Below are positions 32,240-40,567 of a stretch of DNA of 40,603 nucleotides, piece after piece. How positions within the stretch are numbered: the first letter of the stretch is position 1; every line of letters begins with the position of its first letter. The notes beneath the pieces were generated by a model. It had not been told where the DNA came from. It made no database searches and saw only the letters and a program-made list of their open reading frames with translations. The position numbers and the translations under genes were made by a program. The stretch is from an uncultured Christensenellaceae bacterium (GTDB taxonomy: Bacteria; Bacillota; Clostridia; Christensenellales; Pumilibacteraceae): the NCBI GenBank assembly GCA_910587805.1, contig CAJUNM010000012.1, positions 1 to 40,603 of the forward strand, read 5' to 3'.

Positions 32240-32710
32240 ATGCCGAGAAGAAGCGGGGTTCCCAAAAGGGACGTATTACCCGATCCAATCTATAAAAGCA
32301 AGGTCGTGACAAAGCTTGTCAATCAAATTATGCAAGACGGCAAAAAGGGCACGGCTCAAGCTATCGTTTACGACGCTTTTGCTATATTAAAGGAAAAGAC
32401 GTCGCTCGAACCGGTCGACGTGTTCAATCAAGCCATGGCAAACGTAAAGCCGCAGCTCGAGGTTAAAGCGCGTCGCGTGGGCGGCTCGACTTATCAAGTG
32501 CCGCTCGAGATCCGCGCGGACCGTCAACAAACGCTCGCTATCCGTTGGATAGTTGCGTTTGCGAGAAAGCGCGGCGAAAAGACCATGAACGAACGCCTTG
32601 CGGGCGAGCTTATGGACGCTTACAACAATACCGGCGCATCGGTAAAGCGTAAGGAAGAAATGCACAGAGTCGCCGAGGCTAATAAGGCTTTTGCGCATTT
32701 CCGCTGGTAA
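32240..32710 (+). CDS. rpsG: 30S ribosomal protein S7
   Basis: A 156-residue S7, which nucleates assembly of the 30S head. MPRRSGVPKRDVLPDPIYKS, then RVGGSTYQVPLEIRADRQQT and the C-terminal RKEEMHRVAEANKAFAHFRW are typical. AAGGAG precedes the ATG. The gap to rpsL is 222 bp, long for this pair. It holds a hairpin GAAACGT...ACGTTTC with inner ACGGC/GCCGT (32174-32209) just before the ribosome site; S7 controls this junction in E. coli, so an autoregulatory site is possible. Confidence 0.98.
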   Translation: MPRRSGVPKRDVLPDPIYKSKVVTKLVNQIMQDGKKGTAQAIVYDAFAILKEKTSLEPVDVFNQAMANVKPQLEVKARRVGGSTYQVPLEIRADRQQTLAIRWIVAFARKRGEKTMNERLAGELMDAYNNTGASVKRKEEMHRVAEANKAFAHFRW

Positions 32711-32899
32711 CGTCGTATGTATCGCCGTATAGTGCGTCAACCTTTGCGCCGCCCTCGGTCATTTACGTCTGTGTAAACTCCCGTCGGTTGGCGCTCGGTT
32801 TCTTTCTCTACGGCGCGCCTACACCGTTATACGTATAACTCATAACGCAGTAAATTACTGCATTCATTTATCTAACATTCCGTTAGAGGAGATTAAATT

Positions 32900-35008
32900 A
32901 TGGCAAGATCGTTTTCACTCGAAAATACGCGTAACATAGGAATTATGGCGCATATCGACGCGGGCAAGACCACGACGACCGAGCGTATTTTGTTTTACAC
33001 CGGCAAGGTGCACAAGATAGGCGAGACGCACGACGGCGGCGCGACGATGGACTGGATGGTGCAGGAACAGGAGCGCGGTATAACCATTACCTCCGCCGCT
33101 ACCACCACGCAGTGGCGCACCGGTCCCAATGCGCCGATGACGCGTATAAACATAATCGACACCCCCGGTCACGTCGACTTTACGGTCGAGGTCGAGCGTT
33201 CGCTCAAAGTTTTGGACGGCGCGGTGGCGGTGTTCTGTGCAAAGGGCGGCGTCGAGCCGCAGTCCGAGACCGTATGGCGTCAGGCGGACAAGTACGGCGT
33301 GCCGCGCATTGCGTACGTCAACAAAATGGACATCAACGGCGCAAACTTCTTCAACGTCATCAAGATGATGAAAGACCGTTTGGGCGCCAACCCCGTGGCG
33401 TTGCAGATCCCTATCGGCAAGGAAGATACCTTCAAGGGCATGATCGACCTTATAACGATGAAGGCGGATGTTTATATGGACGACCTCGGCACTACGATCG
33501 ACGAGCAGGAAATTCCAGCCGAGTACAAGGCGCAAGCCGAAGAGTACCGTCAACTTCTTCTCGAAGCCGTAGCAGAGACCGACGACGCGCTCATGGAGCG
33601 GTTCTTCGAGACGGGCGGCGCGGACTTTACCGAAGACGAGATACGCGCCGCTATCCGCAAAGCTACCATCGCAATGACCTTGAACCCCGTGTTATGCGGT
33701 TCTTCGTATAAGAACAAGGGCGTTCAGAAAATGCTCGACGCGGTAGTTTACTATCTGCCCAGCCCCGTAGACATTGCGCACGTAAAAGGCAAACTGCCCG
33801 ATTCGGACGTGGAAGAGGAGCGCAAGACCGACGACAACGAGCCGTTCTCCGGTCTTGCATTCAAGATCGCCGCGGACCCGTTCGTGGGTAAGCTCGCGTT
33901 TTTCCGTTGCTACAGCGGCGTATGCCCCGCCGGCTCGTATGTGCTCAACTCGACCAAAGGCAAGAAGGAGCGCGTCGGCAGAGTTCTGCTCATGCACGCC
34001 AACTCCCGTACCGATATCGACGAGATCCGCGCGGGCGACATCTGCGCTATAGTCGGTCTTAAGGACACGACCACGGGCGACACGCTTTGCGATCAGTCGC
34101 ATCCGATCGTGCTCGAGAGCATGGAGTTCCCCGAGCCGGTCATAAGAGTAGCTATCGAACCCAAGACCAAAGCCGGTCAGGAAAAAATGACGATGGCGCT
34201 CGTAAAACTCGCCGAGGAAGACCCCACGTTCAAAACGTATACCGATCAAGAGACCGGTCAAACGATCATCGCGGGTATGGGCGAGTTGCACTTGGATATA
34301 ATAGTAGACCGCTTGCTGCGCGAGTTCAAAGTCGAGGCAAACGTAGGTAAACCTCAGGTCGCGTACCGCGAGACCGTGCGCAAAAAGGTCGAGGCGGAAG
34401 GCAAGTATATCCGTCAGAGCGGCGGTAAAGGTCAGTACGGTCACGCCAAGATCATCATGGAACCGCTCGAGCAGGGCGCGGGCTATGTATTCGAGGACAA
34501 GACCGTCGGCGGATCCGTTCCGAAAGAATATATCCCCGCCGTCGACAACGGTATACAGGAAGCGCGTATGAGCGGAATCCTCGCCGGCTACGAGTGCGTC
34601 GACTTTAAGGTCACGCTTTACGACGGAAGTTATCACGAAGTCGACTCGTCCGAAATGGCGTTTAAGATCGCAGGCTCTATGGCGTTTAAGGACGGCATGA
34701 AGAAGGGCGACGCATACTTGCTCGAGCCTATCATGAAAGTCGACATCACGCTGCCCGACGAATACTTGGGCGACGTTATGGGTAACGTAAGTTCGCGCCG
34801 CGGCAATCTTTTGGGCAACGACCTCAACAACGGCAGTCAGATAATCCATGCCGAGATCCCGCTGTCCGAGATGTTCGGTTATGCGACAGACTTGCGTTCG
34901 CGCACTCAGGGCAGAGGCAACTACAGCATGCAGTTCGACCACTACGCCGAAGTTCCGCGCAATATCGCCGAAAAGATAATCGGCGAGCGCAGCAAGGCGC
35001 AGAACTAA
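32900..35008 (+). CDS. fusA: elongation factor G
   Basis: A 702-residue translational GTPase that drives translocation. G1 AHIDAGKTTTTERILFYTGK (near residues 17-36), G3 IIDTPGHVDFTVEVERSL, G4 YVNKMDINGANF, and the domain IV KIRQSGGKGQYGH-type loop (YIRQSGGKGQYGHAKIIMEP) are all intact. AGGAG precedes the ATG. The 189-bp gap after rpsG includes a palindromic GCAGTAA-A-TTACTGC hairpin near 32846. It is read from the rpsL promoter or an unseen internal one. Confidence 0.98.
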   Translation: MARSFSLENTRNIGIMAHIDAGKTTTTERILFYTGKVHKIGETHDGGATMDWMVQEQERGITITSAATTTQWRTGPNAPMTRINIIDTPGHVDFTVEVERSLKVLDGAVAVFCAKGGVEPQSETVWRQADKYGVPRIAYVNKMDINGANFFNVIKMMKDRLGANPVALQIPIGKEDTFKGMIDLITMKADVYMDDLGTTIDEQEIPAEYKAQAEEYRQLLLEAVAETDDALMERFFETGGADFTEDEIRAAIRKATIAMTLNPVLCGSSYKNKGVQKMLDAVVYYLPSPVDIAHVKGKLPDSDVEEERKTDDNEPFSGLAFKIAADPFVGKLAFFRCYSGVCPAGSYVLNSTKGKKERVGRVLLMHANSRTDIDEIRAGDICAIVGLKDTTTGDTLCDQSHPIVLESMEFPEPVIRVAIEPKTKAGQEKMTMALVKLAEEDPTFKTYTDQETGQTIIAGMGELHLDIIVDRLLREFKVEANVGKPQVAYRETVRKKVEAEGKYIRQSGGKGQYGHAKIIMEPLEQGAGYVFEDKTVGGSVPKEYIPAVDNGIQEARMSGILAGYECVDFKVTLYDGSYHEVDSSEMAFKIAGSMAFKDGMKKGDAYLLEPIMKVDITLPDEYLGDVMGNVSSRRGNLLGNDLNNGSQIIHAEIPLSEMFGYATDLRSRTQGRGNYSMQFDHYAEVPRNIAEKIIGERSKAQN

Positions 35009-35076
35009 AAAGTATTTGCCGTTGCGTGCAAAAATGCCGCTCTATTAAAATCTTTTGAAAATCGACATAAAAACGG

Positions 35077-35105
35077 TTGAGATTTTTTCAAAGATGTATT
35101 ATAAT
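35077..35105 (+). promoter_or_regulatory. separate promoter of tuf
   Basis: TTGAGA 35077-35082, 17-bp spacer, TATAAT 35100-35105. It would let tuf be expressed above the rest of the operon, as often seen. Confidence 0.8.
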
Positions 35106-35139
35106 AATCAAGATGTACAACCCTAATCAAGATGTACAA
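35105..35139 (+). repeat. 16-bp direct repeat in the tuf leader
   Basis: TAATCAAGATGTACAA occurs at 35105-35120 and 35124-35139, a 19-bp period. The first copy begins in the last base of the -10 box, so the pair occupies the transcript start and early leader. Function unknown. Confidence 0.8.
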
Positions 35140-35177
35140 ATTTATAAAATTCATAAAAAATTTCCGGAGGAAATAAC

Positions 35178-36380
35178 ATGGCTAAGGCTAAATTTGACAG
35201 AAGCAAGCCGCACGTGAACATCGGTACGATCGGTCACGTGGACCACGGCAAGACCACCCTTACCGCTGCTATAACAATGGTGCTCGCTGCGAAAGGTTTG
35301 GCGGAGCAAATGCGCTACGACCAAATCGACAAAGCGCCCGAAGAGAAGGCCCGCGGTATCACCATCAATACCTCGCACGTCGAGTATCAGACCGAGAACC
35401 GCCACTATGCGCACGTCGACTGCCCGGGACACGCGGACTATGTTAAAAACATGATCACGGGCGCGGCGCAAATGGACGGCGCTATCCTCGTCGTTGCCGC
35501 AACCGACGGCGTTATGCCTCAGACCCGCGAGCACATCGTTCTCGCGCGTCAGGTCGGCGTTCCCCGTATCGCTGTTTTCATGAACAAGACCGATCAAGTC
35601 GACGACGAAGAAATGCTCGAGCTTGTCGAAATGGAAGTTCGCGAGATCCTCAGCAAGTACGACTTCGACGGCGACAACTGCCCGATCATTAAAGGCAGCG
35701 CGCTCAAGGCGCTAGAGGCTGCTCAGGCAGGCAAAGCGGACGATCCCGCTTGCAAATGCATCATGGAACTCATGGCGGCAGTCGACGAGTATATCCCTAC
35801 GCCGGAACGCGACGTAGACAAGCCGTTCTTGATGCCCGTAGAAGACATCTTCACGATCACCGGCCGCGGCACCGTTGCTACCGGTCGTGTAGAGCGCGGC
35901 ACCGTTAAAGTCGGCGATCCCGTCGAGATAGTCGGTATCCGTGCCACGAAGAGCTCGGTCGTTACCGGTATCGAAATGTTCCGCAAATCCCTCGACTTCG
36001 CACAGTCGGGCGACAATGCGGGTATCTTGCTCCGTGGCGTAGACCGCAAGGACATCGAGCGCGGACAGGTTATCGCCAAACCCGGTTCGATCACCCCTCA
36101 CACCGAATTCAAGGCAGAGGTTTACGTCTTGAAGAAAGAGGAAGGCGGACGCCACACCCCGTTCTTTAACGGCTATCGCCCGCAGTTCTACTTCCGCACG
36201 ACGGACGTTACCGGCTTGGTAGAGCTTCCGAAGGACGTAGAAATGGTTACCCCCGGCGACAACGTAACGATGACCGTTAAGCTCATCCACCCGATCGCGG
36301 CGGAAAAGGGCTTGCGCTTCGCTATCCGCGAAGGCGGCAGAACCGTCGGCTCGGGCGTTATCTCCGAGATAATCAAATAA
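35178..36380 (+). CDS. tuf: elongation factor Tu
   Basis: A 400-residue EF-Tu carrying aminoacyl-tRNA to the ribosome. G1 GHVDHGKTTL, G3 DCPGHADYVKNM, G4 NKTD (in place of the usual NKCD/NKVD) and the C-terminal TGLVELPKDVEMVTPGDNVT are visible. GGAGG lies upstream. It has its own promoter after fusA and a terminator 36 bp after its stop. Codon choice is visibly more C-ended than in other genes here, as expected at high expression. Confidence 0.98.
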   Translation: MAKAKFDRSKPHVNIGTIGHVDHGKTTLTAAITMVLAAKGLAEQMRYDQIDKAPEEKARGITINTSHVEYQTENRHYAHVDCPGHADYVKNMITGAAQMDGAILVVAATDGVMPQTREHIVLARQVGVPRIAVFMNKTDQVDDEEMLELVEMEVREILSKYDFDGDNCPIIKGSALKALEAAQAGKADDPACKCIMELMAAVDEYIPTPERDVDKPFLMPVEDIFTITGRGTVATGRVERGTVKVGDPVEIVGIRATKSSVVTGIEMFRKSLDFAQSGDNAGILLRGVDRKDIERGQVIAKPGSITPHTEFKAEVYVLKKEEGGRHTPFFNGYRPQFYFRTTDVTGLVELPKDVEMVTPGDNVTMTVKLIHPIAAEKGLRFAIREGGRTVGSGVISEIIK

Positions 36381-36415
36381 TTCCGTTTTAACGAATAATA
36401 ATGCAAAGCAAAAAA

Positions 36416-36441
36416 ACGATCGAATGATTCGGTCGTTTTTT
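36416..36441 (+). terminator. tuf terminator
   Basis: ACGATCGAA-TGA-TTCGGTCGT (36416-36436) forms a 9-bp stem with one G-T pair, followed by T6. It closes the str operon. Confidence 0.85.
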
Positions 36442-36454
36442 CTATGCCATTCGT

Positions 36455-36483
36455 TTGACATGTATGCGTAAAAGTCGTATAAT
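36455..36483 (+). promoter_or_regulatory. consensus promoter of the TPP riboswitch unit
   Basis: TTGACA 36455-36460, 17-bp spacer, TATAAT 36478-36483. Transcription would start near 36490, just before the aptamer. Confidence 0.85.
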
Positions 36484-36493
36484 ATATACATCA

Positions 36494-36587
36494 GATGCAG
36501 GGGCGCAGCCGTAAGCTGCTGAGATGTCGTTATATCATGACAGTACCTTTGAACCTGTGAGTTAACACTCGCGTAGGGAGCCGTCGT
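36494..36587 (+). promoter_or_regulatory. TPP riboswitch (THI element)
   Basis: The hallmark parts are in order: CAGGGGCGCAGCC...GCTGCTGAGA (36498-36524), GTACCTTTGAACCTG (36543-36557) and TTAACACTCGCGTAGGGA (36562-36579). This is the thiamine pyrophosphate aptamer. A terminator follows and the target is the thiamine transporter gene, so TPP should switch it off by premature termination. Confidence 0.95.
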
Positions 36588-36606
36588 AAAATCGTTTTTT
36601 ATGTTT

Positions 36607-36638
36607 CGCGCTCGAGGTTCGGGCGCGGTTTGTTTTTT
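36607..36638 (+). terminator. TPP-controlled terminator
   Basis: CGCGCTCG (36607-36614) pairs with CGGGCGCG (36620-36627) around an AGGTT loop, followed by GTTTGTTTTTT. It lies between the aptamer and thiT, as the expression platform. Confidence 0.75.
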
Positions 36639-36679
36639 GCGCTCCCGTATCCGAAAATCACTGTCGGAGGAGACCGAAT

Positions 36680-37600
36680 ATGTTTTTATGTGGAACGGGG
36701 ATGTTCGAGAATGTAATGCTCGACAATGCGGGACTTGCGGTGTTTATCTCGATGCTTGCGGCGATAGTGCTTGCCGCCGTGCTTTTCAACGTAGCGCCGT
36801 TGTTCGTCAAAAAATGGCGGATCGTGTACGAGACGCGCGATCTTACATACGGCGCGGTGTGTCTCGCGCTCGCTTACGCGCTGTCTTGGGTAGGGATAAC
36901 GCTGCCGGCAGGCGGAACGATAACTATAGCGTCGCTCGTGCCCGTCTTTATTTACTGCTACTACTTCGGATTTCGCAAAGGTATGATAGTGACCGCGGCG
37001 TATACGCTATTGCAGTTTACGCAACACCCGTATATAGTCACGCCGCTGTCCGCCTTGCTCGATTATATCATACCGTACGGTTCGCTGTGTATTGTAGGAT
37101 TGTTTGCGTATAAACCCGAACGGTTCAATAAGATCGCGGATAAGAACAAAGCGAAGCTCGGCGACGGCGCAAAAGGCACAATGGGATATTGGGCGCGCAC
37201 TCTCGGCGGGCATTGGGGGATTTTCGTCGGCGTAGTCATACATATGCTAATACGCTACGCATCGCAAGTAACGTCGGGCGTAGTGTTTTACGAATTATAC
37301 TACGGCGAGAACGCATCGCTCGCGTTCAAATTGTCATACAGTTTCGGATATAACGCATACGGGCTTGCAGACAGCGCGATAGCCGTCGCCGCGCTCGTTG
37401 TGCTGCTGTCGTCGCGCACGTTCGATTACTTTATGTCGAGCGCGTTCAGCAAAAAGAACAGGAAAACCGCGCCCGCCGTCGCAGCCGAAACAGCGGCGAT
37501 CGCGGACAATGCAAATGCGCAAATCGTAGAAACCGCTTGCGCCGAACCGCAGTCTGATTCAACGGAAAAAAGCGAAACAAACGAAAGAACGAACGAATAA
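36680..37600 (+). CDS. thiT: thiamine ECF transporter S component
   Basis: A 306-residue membrane protein with six hydrophobic segments. ALSWVGITLPAGGTITIASL (LP.GG.ITI.S), GFRKGMIVTAAYTLLQF and PYIVTPLSALLDYIIPYG are ThiT thiamine-binding signatures. It captures thiamine and works with a shared EcfAAT energiser, not encoded here. GGAGG precedes the ATG. The protein is longer than usual ThiT (about 180-200): there is an added N-terminal helix (about 15-45), a loop insertion (about 146-172) and an Ala/Glu/Thr-rich cytoplasmic tail of about 50 residues. The TPP riboswitch upstream supports the substrate. Confidence 0.93.
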   Translation: MFLCGTGMFENVMLDNAGLAVFISMLAAIVLAAVLFNVAPLFVKKWRIVYETRDLTYGAVCLALAYALSWVGITLPAGGTITIASLVPVFIYCYYFGFRKGMIVTAAYTLLQFTQHPYIVTPLSALLDYIIPYGSLCIVGLFAYKPERFNKIADKNKAKLGDGAKGTMGYWARTLGGHWGIFVGVVIHMLIRYASQVTSGVVFYELYYGENASLAFKLSYSFGYNAYGLADSAIAVAALVVLLSSRTFDYFMSSAFSKKNRKTAPAVAAETAAIADNANAQIVETACAEPQSDSTEKSETNERTNE

Positions 37601-37665
37601 ATTTTTTGACGCGTCGCGCGGCGGTAAATCGCTTGACGATCGGACGATGAAATTCGGAGAAATAA

Positions 37666-37776
37666 ATGCAAAACTTTATCCGAAATAGAGATACGTATAT
37701 TGTCTTAATAGCTTTTTTGTCACTTTTATGTGTGATAAGCGCTGCTATAGTAATCGTACCAAGATGTTTGCTGTAA
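37666..37776 (+). CDS. tiny membrane peptide (36 aa)
   Basis: A 36-codon frame, MQNFIRNRDTYIVLIAFLSL and on to IVPRCLL, with GGAG at the right distance from the ATG. Residues 11-32 form one membrane helix. It lies in an AT-rich patch after thiT. The next small ORF follows in another frame after two bases, and together they could be one broken two-helix protein. Function unknown. Confidence 0.4.
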   Translation: MQNFIRNRDTYIVLIAFLSLLCVISAAIVIVPRCLL

Positions 37777-37778
37777 AA

Positions 37779-37916
37779 ATGGTAAGAGTTTATCCAAAAC
37801 CTATCGATTCCTTTTGGTCGTTGGAATTATCTATTACTCTGCTTATAGTGTTTTCTATCATACTAATAGCATCTATTGTCGGAATAGTTCTTTGTTCGGT
37901 TAAATTGAAGATTTAA
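37779..37916 (+). CDS. tiny membrane protein (45 aa)
   Basis: A frame starting MVRVYPKPIDSFWSLELSIT with a membrane helix (ITLLIVFSIILIASIVGIVL) and a short basic end. Upstream in-frame starts at 37764 and 37728 overlap the preceding tiny ORF; none has a clear ribosome site. A strong hairpin follows its stop, which suggests the unit is transcribed. Type I toxin-like peptides look similar, but that is only a resemblance. Confidence 0.4.
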   Translation: MVRVYPKPIDSFWSLELSITLLIVFSIILIASIVGIVLCSVKLKI

Positions 37917-37938
37917 GAAACTTAAAAAGCAAAATGAA

Positions 37939-37976
37939 GAATACTCTCGATTTAAGCCGAGAGTATTCCTTTATCT
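37939..37976 (+). terminator. terminator after the tiny membrane ORFs
   Basis: GAATACTCTCG (37939-37949) and CGAGAGTATTC (37958-37968) form a perfect 11-bp stem with an 8-base loop, followed by CTTTATCT. The T run is interrupted. Confidence 0.7.
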
Positions 37977-38152
37977 AAAAAATTATTTTTATGATAAAAC
38001 GATAAAATTAATATATTCATTGTGCCGACGGGGTATACGAAAGTAAAAGCAACCGTTGCGGGAACAAAGATCGATTTTTGTCGACGCCGCGCGACCGATT
38101 TTGCGGCGGCGCAACTAAATTATTATATTCTCGAAATAATTTTATAAAAGTC

Positions 38153-38181
38153 TTGATTTTTTTTTCGTAATGATGTATAAT
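38153..38181 (+). promoter_or_regulatory. promoter of the glycogen genes
   Basis: TTGATT 38153-38158, 17-bp T-rich spacer, TATAAT 38176-38181. The transcript would begin about 38188, exactly at the first base of a terminator-like hairpin. The 170 bp to its left, after the small-ORF terminator, hold no gene. Confidence 0.7.
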
Positions 38182-38187
38182 TAAAGT

Positions 38188-38215
38188 CGTAAAGCCATTT
38201 GCTTTACGGCTTTTT
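38188..38215 (+). terminator. promoter-proximal terminator-like hairpin before glgB
   Basis: CGTAAAGC-CATTT-GCTTTACG (38188-38208) is a perfect 8-bp stem, followed by GC and five T (38211-38215). It lies between the -10 box and the glgB ribosome site and would end most transcripts at under 30 nt unless bypassed. It could also be a stabilising 5' hairpin. Confidence 0.6.
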
Positions 38216-38240
38216 CAAAATACATATGGGAGATACGCTA

Positions 38241-40277
38241 ATGGACAAGATTTTCGATTCATATCATCACGGCGATATGTTCGACGCCTATAAGTATCTG
38301 GGCTGTCATTACGATAAGGCGACAGGCGTCGCCGTTTTTCGCGTGTGGTCTACGCGCGCGGTATCTATTTCCGTGATAGGCGATTTCAACGGTTGGGACG
38401 TTAAGGCAAACCCGATGAAAAAGATCACTGAGGCGGGACTTTGGGAGGCGCGAGTTCAAAACGTCAAGCCTTACGATAACTATAAATATTATATCGAAAA
38501 CGGTTTTACGTACCCTATATACAAATGCGATCCGTTTGCGTTCCATCGCGAGACGTTCGAGGGCACAAACGCAAAGGTCGTTGATATAGACCATTTCGAG
38601 TGGACCGATGCGGATTATATCAAGAACAAGCCCGAGCCGTATTCCGCGCCGATGAGCATTTACGAAGCGCATATCGGATCGTGGCGGCGCTATGCCGACG
38701 GCAATACGTTCGATTACCGCAAGTTTGCCGACGAGATGTGCGACTATCTCAAGGAGCTGGGCTATACTCATCTCGAACTCATGGGCGTTGCGGAATATCC
38801 GTTCGACGGGTCTTGGGGGTATCAGGTAACGGGGTATTTCGCGCCGACGAGCCGTTACGGAACGCCCGAGGACTTTGCGTATCTCGTTGACAAAATGCAT
38901 TCCGAGGGAATAGGCGTTATTCTCGATTGGGTGCCGGGGCATTTCCCCAAAAACGGCGACGGACTTTACGAGTTCGACGGCGGTCCGCTGTATGAACACA
39001 GCGATCCGTTGCGCATGGAGCATAAGGAATGGGGCACGCGCTGTTTCGATTACGGCAGAAACGAAGTGCGTAACTTTTTGATTTCCAACGCGTTCTATTG
39101 GCTGGATAAATTCCACGTGGACGGACTGCGCGTAGACGCGGTTGCGAGCATGCTGTATCTCGATTACGGCAGATACGAATGGCGTCCGAATATTTACGGC
39201 GGAAACGAAAATCTCGAGGCGGTCGACTTTTTGCGTCGGCTCAATACCGCGGTGTTTTCAAAGTTCCCCAAAGCGCTCATGATAGCCGAGGAGTCGACGG
39301 CATGGGGCGGTGTTTCCCGACCCGTGGATATGGGCGGGCTTGGGTTCAACTTCAAGTGGAACATGGGCTGGATGAACGATACGCTCGGGTATATCAAGAC
39401 CGATCCCGTTTTCCGAAAGTACCACCACAACACGATCACTTTTTCGATGATCTATGCTTTTACCGAAAATTTCATTTTGCCTATCTCCCACGACGAGGTT
39501 GTATACGGCAAAGGCTCGCTAATAAACAAAATGCCCGGCGATTACGATATGAAGTTCGCGGGCTTGCGCAATTTCCTCGTTTATATGTTCTCGCACCCGG
39601 GCAAAAAATTATTGTTCCAAGGCGCGGAGATCGGACAGTTCAACGAATGGAATTTCGCAAAAGAGCTTGATTGGAGCGTGCTCGATTATCCCGCGCACTC
39701 CGACATGAAAAAGTTTGTGTCCACGCTCAACGGCATTTATAAAAATTACAAGGCGATGCACGAGATAGACTACGATTGGCGCGGGTTCGAGTGGCTCGTA
39801 TCCGACGACTATCAGCAAAACATTCTCGTCTACGAGCGTCGCGACAGCGACGGCAACCGCATGGTCGCCGTAATAAACTTTTCGCCCGCGCCGCGCGACG
39901 GCTATCGTTTCGGCGCGCACGAGGGCGAATATACCGAGCTTATCCGCACCGAGATATACAAGTGGGAACAGTCGGGCAAAAAGTACAGTACCGAAAAGGT
40001 CGAAAGCCACGGCAAAGACGATTCGCTGTGCATAGACGTGCCCCCTATGGGCGGTATACTATTGTATTGCCCTGCGTCTGAAAAATCGGCGAAAAAGCCC
40101 GCAGCCAAAACGGCTAAATCAACCGTAAAAACCGAAAAATCCGAAAAAGCGGAAAAACCCGCGAAGAAAGTCGCGGCGACCGCCGCCGAAAAACCGACGG
40201 CAAAAAAATCGGCAACGTCAAAGCCGACTGCGGCGAAAAGAGCAACAAGCTCCAAAAGCGCCGCGCAAGCAAAATAA
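38241..40277 (+). CDS. glgB: 1,4-alpha-glucan branching enzyme with Lys/Ala-rich tail
   Basis: A 678-residue GH13 enzyme that makes alpha-1,6 branches in glycogen. A CBM48 domain is at the N-terminus (GVAVFRVWSTRAVSISVIGD, FNGWD). The barrel has DWVPGHFP, GLRVDAVASM (catalytic Asp), LMIAEESTAW (catalytic Glu) and PISHDEVVYGKGS. The start at the ATG at 38241 (MDKIFDSYHHGD) follows GGGAG by eight bases; longer readings have no such site. Residues 613-678 form a histone H1-like tail of Lys, Ala, Ser and Thr (KKPAAKTAKS, AEKPAKKVAATAAE), which is not part of the enzyme family. A glgA-like gene follows by 29 bp. Confidence 0.93.
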   Translation: MDKIFDSYHHGDMFDAYKYLGCHYDKATGVAVFRVWSTRAVSISVIGDFNGWDVKANPMKKITEAGLWEARVQNVKPYDNYKYYIENGFTYPIYKCDPFAFHRETFEGTNAKVVDIDHFEWTDADYIKNKPEPYSAPMSIYEAHIGSWRRYADGNTFDYRKFADEMCDYLKELGYTHLELMGVAEYPFDGSWGYQVTGYFAPTSRYGTPEDFAYLVDKMHSEGIGVILDWVPGHFPKNGDGLYEFDGGPLYEHSDPLRMEHKEWGTRCFDYGRNEVRNFLISNAFYWLDKFHVDGLRVDAVASMLYLDYGRYEWRPNIYGGNENLEAVDFLRRLNTAVFSKFPKALMIAEESTAWGGVSRPVDMGGLGFNFKWNMGWMNDTLGYIKTDPVFRKYHHNTITFSMIYAFTENFILPISHDEVVYGKGSLINKMPGDYDMKFAGLRNFLVYMFSHPGKKLLFQGAEIGQFNEWNFAKELDWSVLDYPAHSDMKKFVSTLNGIYKNYKAMHEIDYDWRGFEWLVSDDYQQNILVYERRDSDGNRMVAVINFSPAPRDGYRFGAHEGEYTELIRTEIYKWEQSGKKYSTEKVESHGKDDSLCIDVPPMGGILLYCPASEKSAKKPAAKTAKSTVKTEKSEKAEKPAKKVAATAAEKPTAKKSATSKPTAAKRATSSKSAAQAK

Positions 40278-40306
40278 GAAAGAAATTTATCGGCGAGGGA
40301 GGCATC

Positions 40307-40567
40307 ATGCCCAATAGCAAATCGAGCGTCGCTGCGGCGAAAACGGCGACGACTGAAAAGACTGCCGTCGGCGCAAAAACCGCGGCGACCAAAACCGCGG
40401 CTAAATCGTCCGCAGCAAAATCGGGCGTAAAGTCCGCAACCCAAAAGGCAAAAAAACCGATCGCGGTCGAAAAACCGAAAACCGCGACCGTCGCTGCGCC
40501 CGAAAAAACGCGCGCGATCAAGCCCAAAGCAAAGCGCGTGCTGTTCGTTACGAGCGAGGCCAAATAA
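40307..40567 (+). pseudogene. glgA: glycogen synthase N-terminus with Lys/Ala-rich extension, broken near window end
   Basis: GGGAGG precedes an ATG at 40307. About 72 residues of Lys/Ala/Thr-rich sequence (KTAVGAKTAATKTAAKSSAA) lead into KRVLFVTSEA, which is the start motif of glycogen synthase GlgA. Right after it the frame meets a stop (AAA TAA), and none of the other frames in the last 36 bases reads the expected PF.K.GGLGDV. The glgA identity rests on this ten-residue motif and on the place after glgB. Whether the gene is truly broken or the last 40 bases are a sequence-end artefact cannot be settled here. Confidence 0.55.

Noticed and set aside
33692..34942. 416-codon open frame antisense to fusA
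   Set aside because: Shadow frame of a highly biased gene; the sense frame is EF-G.
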